Source: Solirubrobacter soli DSM 22325
GTDB taxonomy: Bacteria; Actinomycetota; Thermoleophilia; Solirubrobacterales; Solirubrobacteraceae
Assembly: GCF_000423665.1 (NCBI RefSeq)
Contig: NZ_KE384070.1
Location: forward strand, 594,297-658,296
Length of the DNA: 64,000 nt
Reading direction: 5' to 3'
The number at the start of each line of letters is the position of its first letter. The stretch's first letter is position 1. Under the pieces are notes generated by a model, which saw nothing but the letters and a program-made list of their open reading frames with translations, was not told the DNA's origin and ran no database searches. The translations under genes were made by a program, and so were the position numbers. This document shows, in pieces, positions 25,474 to 33,101 of the stretch.

Positions 25474-26805
25474 ATGGCACCCAACGACCGGCTCGAGCTC
25501 GATGACATCCAGGCCACAGTGCTGCGCTATCGGCCTGAGCCGTACTACGGCACGCACGTCATGCTCCGCGTGGACGATGCCCGAGCCGGTCGTGAGCTCC
25601 TGCGCAACCTCGCTCCTCACATCGACTCCGCCGCCGAGTGGTGGCGGACCGGCGAACCGTGGATCGCGGCCGCGATCACCTACCCCGGGTTGGTCGCTCT
25701 GGGCCTGCCGGCGGAGTCGTTGGACAGCTTCCCCGAGGCGTTCCGGGTCGGCATGGCCGGCCGTTCCGGGCAGCTGCTCGACGTCGGCGACAACGACCCC
25801 GCGCAGTGGCATCGACCGTTCGGGTCCGGCGAGATCCACCTCGGTGTCAGCGTGTTCAGCGACTCCGAGGAGGCGTGGCGCCAGACGCTGGAGACGGCCC
25901 GGCAGCACTATGAGGGCCGGCCAGGCCTGACCGTTGTCGCGACGCAGGACTTCGGGGCCCAGCCGGGCGATCTCAACCCGCTCGGCTACCGCGATTCGAT
26001 CGGTCAGCCCGCGATCGAGGGCAGCTGCGTCGAGCCGCTGCCCGGTCAAGGCCGGCCGATCAAGGCGGGCGAGTTCATCCTCGGCTACCCGGGGGAGAGC
26101 GGCGTGCCGCTGCCCGCGCCGGTGCCGGACGTGTTGGGCCGCAACGGCACGTACGTCGGGCTGCGCAAGTACGAGTCGCGGGTCGCCACGTTCAACCGCT
26201 TCCTGCGCGAGCATGCGCGGACCGATCAGGAGCGTGAGCTGCTCGCGGCCAAGCTGGTGGGTCGCTGGCGCAGCGGGGCGCCGCTGACGCTCGCGCCCGA
26301 GGCTGACGATCCTGTGCTCGGCGCGGACCCATCACGCAACAACGACTTCACCTACGCCGCCGATCCCCACGGCCACCAGGTGCCACTCGGCTCGCACATG
26401 CGGCGCATGAATCCGCGCGACACCGAGATGGCGCTGCTCGCCGACGTCAACATCCACCGCGTCATCCGGCGCAGCACGGGCTACGGGAAGCCCTACGATC
26501 CAGACGCGTTGAGCGATGAGGACGACCGCGGCCGCGGCCTGTACTTCATCTTCCTCAGCGCCAAGGCGATGGACACGTTGGAGTTCCTCCAGCGCGAGTG
26601 GATCAACAACGGCAACTTCATGAGCCTCGGCCCCGAGCGTGACCCGAACGTCGGCCTCCAGGAGGACGGCGCGACGTTCACGATCCCGCAGGCGCCGGTC
26701 CGGCGGCGCATCCATGGGATCGAGACCTTCAACGCGCTGCGCGGCGGCGAGTACTTCTTCCTGCCCTCACTGAGCGCACTGCGCTGGATCGCCGACCTGG
26801 CGTAG
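25474..26805 (+). CDS. DyP-type heme peroxidase
   Basis: 443-aa dye-decolourising peroxidase of the larger (class C/D-like) type. The distal motif is GYRDS (D174), where the canonical form is GxxDG. The proximal heme ligand is in SHMRRMNPR (H308), and the distal arginine region is HRVIRRSTGYG (R332/R333). There is no Tat or Sec signal, so it is cytoplasmic unless carried by a partner. It would use hydrogen peroxide, or possibly a lipid hydroperoxide, to oxidise an organic substrate. It is encoded tightly behind the small unknown protein and 15 bp ahead of LAL7. The Gly-to-Ser change in the signature is unusual and may affect the distal pocket. Confidence 0.92.
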   Translation: MAPNDRLELDDIQATVLRYRPEPYYGTHVMLRVDDARAGRELLRNLAPHIDSAAEWWRTGEPWIAAAITYPGLVALGLPAESLDSFPEAFRVGMAGRSGQLLDVGDNDPAQWHRPFGSGEIHLGVSVFSDSEEAWRQTLETARQHYEGRPGLTVVATQDFGAQPGDLNPLGYRDSIGQPAIEGSCVEPLPGQGRPIKAGEFILGYPGESGVPLPAPVPDVLGRNGTYVGLRKYESRVATFNRFLREHARTDQERELLAAKLVGRWRSGAPLTLAPEADDPVLGADPSRNNDFTYAADPHGHQVPLGSHMRRMNPRDTEMALLADVNIHRVIRRSTGYGKPYDPDALSDEDDRGRGLYFIFLSAKAMDTLEFLQREWINNGNFMSLGPERDPNVGLQEDGATFTIPQAPVRRRIHGIETFNALRGGEYFFLPSLSALRWIADLA

Positions 26806-26820
26806 CGGTAATGTCGGCCG

Positions 26821-29574
26821 GTGGACCGGCCGGCGGTGAGGCTCCTGGGACGGCAGGCGGAATGCGACTTCCTGAACGCCGCGCTGGCCGAGGCGCGTGA
26901 AGGCCGAAGCCGCGTCGTCGTACTGCGTGGAGAGGCCGGCGCGGGCAAGAGCGCGCTGCTGGACTTCGTCGTCGGGCGCGCCGAAGGGTGGCGCGTGTGC
27001 ACGGCGGTCGGCATCGAGTCCGAGATGGAGCTCGCGTACAGCGGGTTGCACCAGCTCTGTGCGCCGATGCTCGATCACCTCGACCAGTTGCCCGGCCCGC
27101 AAGAGAACGCGCTGCGCACGGTCTTCGGTCAGCAGACCGGCCCACCGCCGGATCGATTCCTGGTCGCGTTGGCCACGCTGACATTGCTGGCGGAGGTCGC
27201 CGAGCGCCGACCGCTCCTGTGCGTCATCGACGACGCCCACTGGCTCGATACCGCCTCGGCGCAGATCCTGCTCTTCGTCGGCCGCCGTCTGCTCGCGGAA
27301 CCGCTCGCGCTCGTCTGCGCGGCGCGCAGTCCGTTCGATCCCGAGGTCCTCGTCGGGCTGCCGGAGCTGCGCCTGCGCGCACTCGGCGTGGTCGACGCCC
27401 GGGCGCTGCTGATGGGCAACCTGAACGTCCCGTTCGACGCCGCGGTGTGCGAGCAGATCGTCACCGAGAGCCGCGGCAACCCGCTCGCCCTGCTCGAGCT
27501 GCCGCGGACCTGGAACGTCGCCGACATCGCGGGTGGCTTCGCGCTCCCCGCTCGGCATGCCGTCGCGAGCAAGATCGAACAGAGCTACGCCAAGCGCCTC
27601 GAGTCACTCCCGGCCGACACGCAACTGCTCGTCCTGGCGGCCGCCGCGGAGCCGCTCGGCGATCCGCTGCTGCTGCAGCACGCCGCGCGGTACCTCGGCG
27701 TCGACATGACCGCGTCCGGCGCGGCCGTGGACGCGGGGCTGGTCAACGTCGGCGCGCGCGTGTCCTTCGCGCACCCGCTGGTGCGCTCCGCGGCCTACGG
27801 TTCGGCCACGGACGAGGAGCGCCAGCGCATCCACTTCGCGCTGGCCGAAGTCACCGACCCTGAGCGCGACGCGGACCGGCGCGCGTGGCATCGGGCGCGG
27901 GCGACCGTGGGAGCCGACGAGGACGTCGCGGCCGAGCTCGAGCGTTCGGCCGAGCGTGCACAAGCCCGTGGGGGCGTCGCGGCGGCGGCGGCCTTCCTCG
28001 AGCGCGCGGCGGCGCTCTCGCCGGATCCGGGCCGGCGCGCGCGCCGCTCCCTGGCGGCCGCCGAGGCCAAGCAGTTGGCCGGATCGCCTGAGGCCGCATC
28101 GGCGCTGGTCGTGGCCGCCACCGCGGGCCCGCTCGATCCGCTCGACAGCGCACTCGCCAAGCGCCTGCAGGGTGAGATCGCCATGGGCCTCCGGCAGGCC
28201 CCGGCGGCATTCCCATTCCTCCTCGACGCGGCACGCCTCCTGGAATCGGTGAACCCGGATCTCGCACGCGACACCTACCTGAAGGTGTTGCAGGCCGCGA
28301 GCGTCGCCGGCCGATTCGCCCCGCACATGACGCGCTCGGGTGCCGAGGCCGCCCGCGCCGCGCCGCCTCCGGACGGCACACCGCGCGCCGTCGACCTGCT
28401 CGTGTCCGGCCTGGCGGTCCGCTTCACCGACGGTCATGCCGCCAGTGCGGGACTGCTCAAGCGCGCGGTCGACGCCCTGCGAGAGGAAGGCCCGCAAAGC
28501 GTTCGCTGGCCGGTGTTCGCGCGGCGGATCGCCTTCGATCTCTTCGACCTCGAGGCGTGCCGTGCGCTCGCTACTCCTGGCGTCGAGCTGGCGCGCCGGC
28601 GAGGCGCTCTGGGCCTGCTCCCGCATGCGCTCGAGCTGATGTCACTCCCGCGGGTCTTCGCCGGCGATCTCGACGGGGCGGAGACCCTCCTCCAAGAGGC
28701 CGACGCGATCGCCGAGGCGACGCATACGGAGCCGATCGGGTTCGCGCGCTTCACCCTCGCGGGCTTCCAGGGTGACGAGGAGGCGCTGGCGGCGCTGAGC
28801 GCCGCCGTCGTGCCGAGGGCGACCACTCGCGGCGACAGCATGACGGTGACGTTCGGGGAACACGCCCGCGCGCTCGCGTTCAACGGTCTCGGCCGCTACG
28901 ACGCGGCGCTCGAAGAAGCGCAGAGCGCCGTCGCGCACGATGAGCCGGCCACCTCGACCTGGTCGTTGCCCGAGCTGATCGAGGCGGCCGTCCGGTGCGG
29001 CGCCGATGCGGCCGCGGCGGACGCGTTCGAACGCCTCAGCGAGCGGACGCAAGCCGCCGGGACCGAATGGGCGCTGGGCATCGAGGCGCGGTCGCGCGCG
29101 CTGCTCGCAGCGGAGCCCGAGGATGGCTATCGCGAGGCCATCGACCGCCTGGGGCGTGACGGCGTGGTGCCGGAACAGGCCCGCGCGCACCTGCTGTACG
29201 GCGAATGGCTGCGCCGCGACGGCCGGCGCGTCGATGCGCGTGAGCACCTCGAGCTGGCGTACGGCATGTTGAGCGCGATCGGCATGCGGGCGTTCGCCGA
29301 GCGGACACGCCGGGAGTTGGAGGCTACGGGCGCGACCGTACGCAAACGGACGCCGGACACGCTGGACGATCTGACCGCCCAGGAGACCCAGATCGCCGAG
29401 CTCGCGCGCGACGGCTATTCCAATCGCGAGATCGCCGGCCGGCTGTTCCTGAGCGCGCGGACCGTCGAGTGGCATCTGCGCAAGGTCTTCGCGAAGCTGG
29501 GGATCAAGTCGCGACGCGAGCTCGAGTCGGCGCTGGAGCGATCGCCCGCCCTGGCCGTCAGAGGCGGGGCGTGA
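26821..29574 (+). CDS. LAL-type LuxR transcriptional regulator (LAL7)
   Basis: 917-aa LAL regulator from a GTG at 26821, 15 bp after the peroxidase stop; a nearer ATG at 26811 is out of frame. The P-loop GEAGAGKS is at residues 37-44, with Walker B LCVIDDAHWLD, GNPLALLELPRTW, and a C-terminal helix-turn-helix (TAQETQIAELARDGYSNREI, then SARTVEWHLRKVFAKLGIKS). The TVEWHLR recognition helix matches LAL3 and LAL6. It is inside the SDR operon and overlaps the next gene (GTGA at 29571-29574). An autoregulatory loop through the operon promoter at 21699-21755 is therefore likely. Confidence 0.93.
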   Translation: MDRPAVRLLGRQAECDFLNAALAEAREGRSRVVVLRGEAGAGKSALLDFVVGRAEGWRVCTAVGIESEMELAYSGLHQLCAPMLDHLDQLPGPQENALRTVFGQQTGPPPDRFLVALATLTLLAEVAERRPLLCVIDDAHWLDTASAQILLFVGRRLLAEPLALVCAARSPFDPEVLVGLPELRLRALGVVDARALLMGNLNVPFDAAVCEQIVTESRGNPLALLELPRTWNVADIAGGFALPARHAVASKIEQSYAKRLESLPADTQLLVLAAAAEPLGDPLLLQHAARYLGVDMTASGAAVDAGLVNVGARVSFAHPLVRSAAYGSATDEERQRIHFALAEVTDPERDADRRAWHRARATVGADEDVAAELERSAERAQARGGVAAAAAFLERAAALSPDPGRRARRSLAAAEAKQLAGSPEAASALVVAATAGPLDPLDSALAKRLQGEIAMGLRQAPAAFPFLLDAARLLESVNPDLARDTYLKVLQAASVAGRFAPHMTRSGAEAARAAPPPDGTPRAVDLLVSGLAVRFTDGHAASAGLLKRAVDALREEGPQSVRWPVFARRIAFDLFDLEACRALATPGVELARRRGALGLLPHALELMSLPRVFAGDLDGAETLLQEADAIAEATHTEPIGFARFTLAGFQGDEEALAALSAAVVPRATTRGDSMTVTFGEHARALAFNGLGRYDAALEEAQSAVAHDEPATSTWSLPELIEAAVRCGADAAAADAFERLSERTQAAGTEWALGIEARSRALLAAEPEDGYREAIDRLGRDGVVPEQARAHLLYGEWLRRDGRRVDAREHLELAYGMLSAIGMRAFAERTRRELEATGATVRKRTPDTLDDLTAQETQIAELARDGYSNREIAGRLFLSARTVEWHLRKVFAKLGIKSRRELESALERSPALAVRGGA

Positions 29575-30512
29575 ACCGGCCGTACGCGGTCCGGCCGGAT
29601 CGCTTGTACACGCGGGACTTCCTGATGCAAGGGTGGCGCCCCGGCGCGGACCACTCCGTGACCCTCGACGGCCGCATCTATGACTACGTCAAGGCGCACG
29701 GCGGTCGCGCGCCCGACATGGATGAGGGCCTGGCGCAACGAGTCCACGATCACTACATCGATGTCGCGCTGGCGGCGTTCCTGATGCGGACCGGCCGGCC
29801 GGTGGTCGGGATCATGGGCGGGTCGACGACGACGGCCGCCGACGGCAACTACCGGCGCGTCGTTCGCCTGACGGCCGCGTTGACCCGGCGCGGGTACCTG
29901 ATCGTCTCCGGCGGCGGGCTCGGGATCATGGAGGCCGCCAACCTCGGCGCCTACCTCGCCGATGCCTCGGACACGGAGCGCGATGACGCCGTGGACGCGC
30001 TCGCGGCCGCTCCGCCATGGGTGCGCGACGCGGCCGGATACATGGGCGTCGCGGACGGGATCCGGGAGCGCTTCGCGCCGGGCGGGACGAGCTTGGCGAT
30101 CCCGTCGTGGGTGACGACGGGCGAGCCGATCAGCCAGTTCGCGTCGCACATCGCCAAGTACTTCTCCAACAGCATCCGCGAGGACGGCCTGCTCGCGGTG
30201 GCCACGGCGGGCATCGTCTTCGCGCCGGGCGGCGCGGGCACGATGCAGGAGATCTTCCAGGATGCCGCCCAGAACGCGTACCGCGTGTTCGGTCGCAGCC
30301 CGATGGCGTTCCTCGACGCGCACCACTATTGCGACGAGACCGGCCTCTATCCGGCGCTGGCGCGCCAGGCCGCGAGGCTGGGATTCGCCGACCTGTTGAG
30401 CATCGCCGACGAGCCGGAGCAGCTCCTGGATCGGTTTCCGGCGGCGCCGGCGCTTCCGGCCCTGGGCGACATGGCGCCGGAGATGCTCGTCCGGCGCATG
30501 CGCAATCGCTGA
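29571..30512 (+). CDS. LOG-family nucleotide phosphoribohydrolase-like protein
   Basis: 313-aa Rossmann-fold protein of the LOG/lysine decarboxylase-like family. It shows SGGGLGIMEAAN and the family signature PGGAGTMQE, which bind nucleotide phosphate and provide the catalytic Glu. LOG enzymes release free base from nucleoside 5'-monophosphates (cytokinin activation in plants; nucleotide clean-up in bacteria). This protein is longer than the usual 190 aa, with about 75 extra N-terminal residues and an insertion after the GGGLGIMEAAN motif. GTG 29571 overlaps the LAL7 stop. It is convergent with the phosphoribosyltransferase (1-bp gap), which also handles base-ribose-phosphate chemistry. Confidence 0.85.
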   Translation: MNRPYAVRPDRLYTRDFLMQGWRPGADHSVTLDGRIYDYVKAHGGRAPDMDEGLAQRVHDHYIDVALAAFLMRTGRPVVGIMGGSTTTAADGNYRRVVRLTAALTRRGYLIVSGGGLGIMEAANLGAYLADASDTERDDAVDALAAAPPWVRDAAGYMGVADGIRERFAPGGTSLAIPSWVTTGEPISQFASHIAKYFSNSIREDGLLAVATAGIVFAPGGAGTMQEIFQDAAQNAYRVFGRSPMAFLDAHHYCDETGLYPALARQAARLGFADLLSIADEPEQLLDRFPAAPALPALGDMAPEMLVRRMRNR

Positions 30513-30513
30513 C

Positions 30514-31173
30514 TCACGCTGCGGCGAGGAGCTCCCAGCGCGGGTCGTCGCTGCTCCAGCGATTGACGATCGCGTCGACGCTGAGCGTGTGGACGGCCTG
30601 ATCGAGGATGCCGTTGGCCGCCGCCAGTTCGAGGACCTCCAGGTAGGTGCTGACCGAGTCCGTCGGCAGCGCGGCGGCGACGCTCGTGACGCTGTCGGCG
30701 ACGTCGCGCATGTCGACGAGGACGAACACCCCGACGACCTCGGCGCCCTCCTCGGTCAACGCGGCGGCGAAGCGCTCGACGGACGCGCCGCTCGCGACGG
30801 CGTCGTCCACCAGCAGGACGCGCCGACCCGCGACCTCCGCCCCGCGGACCCGCGGCTCGTCGACCTCGTGGCCGCGATACCCGGGCTTGCGGACGAACGC
30901 GAACGGCAAGCCCGCCGCCAGCGAGATCGCCGCGGCCAGCGGCACGCCGGCCGTCTCGGCGCCGACGATGGCGTCGACGCCCAACTCGTGGGCGAAGCGC
31001 GCGCCCCGTGCCCCGAGGTCGTGCAGGAGCGCAGGATCGGCGAAGGCGCTCTCCAGCGAGAGTGGATGGATCGGCGTGCGGCCGCCATCCCAGCGGCTGG
31101 CGCCGGCGCGGACCAGCCCGGGGGCCAAGGCCAGCCGAGTTGCGAGATCTTCGGTGGGGGAGTGCTGGTTCAT
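30514..31173 (-). CDS. PRTase-family protein, orotate phosphoribosyltransferase-like
   Basis: 219-aa type I phosphoribosyltransferase. The PRPP-binding motif RVLLVDDAVASGAS is near residues 118-131, and IVGAETAGVPLAAAISL with FAFVRKPGYRGHE is typical of orotate-type enzymes. It transfers ribose 5-phosphate from PRPP to a base, or is a salvage/regulatory homologue. This genome probably has another pyrE elsewhere, as no pyrimidine genes are near. ATG 31173 is 6 nt behind the hexamer GACGCT, so its transcript is likely leaderless. It is divergent from the secreted hydrolase and uses the same promoter class, so it appears to belong to the same regulon. Confidence 0.85.
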   Translation of the reverse strand: MNQHSPTEDLATRLALAPGLVRAGASRWDGGRTPIHPLSLESAFADPALLHDLGARGARFAHELGVDAIVGAETAGVPLAAAISLAAGLPFAFVRKPGYRGHEVDEPRVRGAEVAGRRVLLVDDAVASGASVERFAAALTEEGAEVVGVFVLVDMRDVADSVTSVAAALPTDSVSTYLEVLELAAANGILDQAVHTLSVDAIVNRWSSDDPRWELLAAA

Positions 31174-31179
31174 GTCGCC

Positions 31180-31212
31180 AGCGTCCCGCGCGGCACCCTG
31201 GCTCGCACCCGG
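31180..31212 (-). promoter_or_regulatory. Shared-class promoter of the phosphoribosyltransferase
   Basis: On the minus strand, CCGGGTGCGAG (31212-31202) holds GTGCGA (31208-31203), then 17 bp and GACGCT (31185-31180). The ATG at 31173 is 6 nt later, the same geometry as the lipoxygenase promoter. ACCAG-like repeats upstream are present but 13 bp away rather than 12. Confidence 0.4.
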
Positions 31213-31256
31213 GGGTGCCACTGGTCGCACCAGGGCGAGTGCACGTGTCCTCGCCG

Positions 31257-31313
31257 ACCAGTCGGCCCACCAGTGCGAGCACGGGTGCGACGAGAGCGGC
31301 GCCGCGCGACCGT
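31257..31313 (+). promoter_or_regulatory. Shared-class promoter of the secreted alpha/beta hydrolase
   Basis: ACCAG (31257-31261), ACCAG (31269-31273) and ACGGG (31281-31285) are exactly 12 bp apart, as in the MBL promoter. They lead into GTGCGA (31285-31290), 17 bp, and GACCGT (31308-31313). The segment GCGCGAYCGTGGYGGCACC around the hexamer is also nearly identical to that of the MBL promoter (1762-1779). The ATG is at 31351 behind a GGAGG. Confidence 0.55.
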
Positions 31314-31350
31314 GGTGGCACCTGAACATCCCCGGCCCACGGAGGCAGAC

Positions 31351-32163
31351 ATGACGAACAAGACAGCAATCCGCAGGCGCCTCGCCCTGCTGGCCATCGG
31401 GCTCGTCGCGCTCGCCCTGACGGCGACCAACAGCTTGGCCGCCCCGACCAAGAAGACCCCGCCCAAGCCCACCGTCGTGCTGGTCCACGGCGCGTTCGCC
31501 GACGCCTCGACCTGGAACCGGGTCATCGGTCGTCTCCAGAAGGACGGATATCCGGTGATCGCGCCCGCCAACCCGCTGCGCGGTCTCACCTCGGATGCCA
31601 CCTACCTCACCAGCGTCCTCAAGACGATCCAAGGCCCGGTCGTGCTCGTCGGCCACTCCTACGGTGGCGCGGTCATCGGTCAGGCCGCCGCCGGCCTCAC
31701 GAACGTGAAGTCGCTCGTGTTCGTCGACGCGTTCGCGCTCGACGTCGGCGAGCCCGCGGGCTCGATCGGCCAGCGCTTCCCGAACAACGACCTCGGCCCC
31801 GCGTTGTACACCCGCCCGTACACGCTGCCCGGCGGGCAGACCGGCACGGACGTGTACGTCCAGCCCAGCCGGTTCCACGCCGTGATCGGCGCCGACGTGC
31901 CCGAGGCGGCCACCACGCTGGCCGCCGCATCCCAGCGGCCGGTCGACCAGTCGGCGTTCGTCGAGGCGCCGACCGCCGCCGCCTGGAAGACGATCCCGTC
32001 ATGGTTCGTCATCGGCACGCAGGACCGAGCGATCGATCCCGCCGGGCTGCGCTTCATGGCCCAGCGGGCGCATGGCCGCGTGACTGAGATCAAGGCGTCG
32101 CACCTCGGCCTGATCAGCCACGCCGGCAAGGTCGCCGACGTCATCGAGAGCGCGGCGCGGTGA
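31351..32163 (+). CDS. Secreted alpha/beta hydrolase
   Basis: 270-aa hydrolase with an N-terminal signal peptide (RRR then about 18 hydrophobic residues, ending near NSLAA at about 31). The mature domain starts TVVLVHGAFADASTW and has a nucleophile elbow GHSYGG (S103), an acid in GTQDRAID and a His in ASHLGLISH. It is a paralogue of the cytoplasmic hydrolase at 12329-13030. The probable role is an extracytoplasmic esterase or lactonase; the substrate is unknown. ATG 31351 has GGAGG 6 nt upstream. It is under a shared-class promoter and followed by a strong terminator (32186-32214). Confidence 0.9.
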   Translation: MTNKTAIRRRLALLAIGLVALALTATNSLAAPTKKTPPKPTVVLVHGAFADASTWNRVIGRLQKDGYPVIAPANPLRGLTSDATYLTSVLKTIQGPVVLVGHSYGGAVIGQAAAGLTNVKSLVFVDAFALDVGEPAGSIGQRFPNNDLGPALYTRPYTLPGGQTGTDVYVQPSRFHAVIGADVPEAATTLAAASQRPVDQSAFVEAPTAAAWKTIPSWFVIGTQDRAIDPAGLRFMAQRAHGRVTEIKASHLGLISHAGKVADVIESAAR

Positions 32164-32185
32164 CCCGCGAACCGCATCGTCGCTC

Positions 32186-32214
32186 GGGGGCCGCGGCGCG
32201 ACGCCGCGGCCCCC
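32186..32214. terminator. Strong GC hairpin terminator
   Basis: Perfect 13-bp stem GGGGGCCGCGGCG (32186-32198) with its complement at 32202-32214 and a 3-nt loop CGA, directly after the secreted hydrolase. No T-run follows, as is common for actinobacterial hairpins. It argues against an upstream start for the next gene. Confidence 0.75.
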
Positions 32215-32231
32215 GTACGATCATCGCCACC

Positions 32232-33101
32232 ATGCGATCGATTCTCCTCGCCCTGATCGCCACGCTCGCGCTCGCGCCCGCCGCGATCGCCGAGACCACC
32301 TCGACCGACAGCCCGCGCGATGCCACCCTTCCGGCGTCGCAGGACTTCAGCCAAATCACCTCGACGATCGATCCCGTGACCGGGACGTGGACGGTGGCGT
32401 ACACGTTCTATGGCCCGCCGAGCGCGGACGCCTGGGGGAACCTCGGCGCGAGGCTGTTCGTCGGCGCGTCGCAGTGCGCGGACTTCCAGGCCTCGATCGC
32501 GGGGTTCCAGCAGTCGCCGACGCTCCCTGGCGACAACCAGGTCTTCGGTTCGGTGACGCCGCCGCCCGACCGGACGCTGCGCGCGGCGCAGACGGTCACC
32601 AAGACGGTCGACGGCAACACGATCACGCTGACGATGGTCGACACGAGCATGGTCGGCGCGGCCGCGACCTGCGTGAACGGGCAGATCTCGCACAAGCGCT
32701 TCCTCGACGAGTTCGGGCCGCTGCCCTTCCCGAGCGCCCCGCCGCCGCAGCCCGTGCCGCCCGAGCCGGGCACGCCCGCCCCGACTCCGCCGCCGAAGCT
32801 CGTCATCGCCTTCCGGTCGACGCACCTCACCGCCACCCGGAAGGGCGTCATCAAGGTCGCCCTGAAGCCCTTCTCCCAGGACGCCGCCGGCGCCGTCACC
32901 CTGCGCGCGGGCGGCAGGTTGGTCGCGCGCGCGAGCTACGACGCGAAGTCCGGCAAGCCGGTGACGGTCTCGCTGAAGCTCGCCGCGAAGGCTCGGCGCT
33001 CGCTCGCACGCCATCGCTCCCTGGCGGGCGTCCTCACCGCGACCGCGCAGGCGGGAACGCAGTTGGTCACGAAGTCGGCACGTGCTCGCGTCCGCGCATG
33101 A
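32232..33101 (+). CDS. Secreted protein of unknown function with proline-rich linker
   Basis: 289-aa secreted protein. The signal peptide MRSILLALIATLALAPAAIA is followed by a first domain (about 22-160) with two cysteines (QCAD, TCVN) that may form a disulphide. A linker of Pro/Glu residues (about 168-190) and a C-terminal basic beta-rich domain (about 192-285) of the kind seen in repeated cell-surface modules of Solirubrobacterales follow. No enzyme motif is visible. ATG 32232 is preferred over an upstream in-frame GTG because the hairpin at 32186-32214 lies between. Its last 35 bp overlap the convergent alpha/beta hydrolase. Confidence 0.8.
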   Translation: MRSILLALIATLALAPAAIAETTSTDSPRDATLPASQDFSQITSTIDPVTGTWTVAYTFYGPPSADAWGNLGARLFVGASQCADFQASIAGFQQSPTLPGDNQVFGSVTPPPDRTLRAAQTVTKTVDGNTITLTMVDTSMVGAAATCVNGQISHKRFLDEFGPLPFPSAPPPQPVPPEPGTPAPTPPPKLVIAFRSTHLTATRKGVIKVALKPFSQDAAGAVTLRAGGRLVARASYDAKSGKPVTVSLKLAAKARRSLARHRSLAGVLTATAQAGTQLVTKSARARVRA

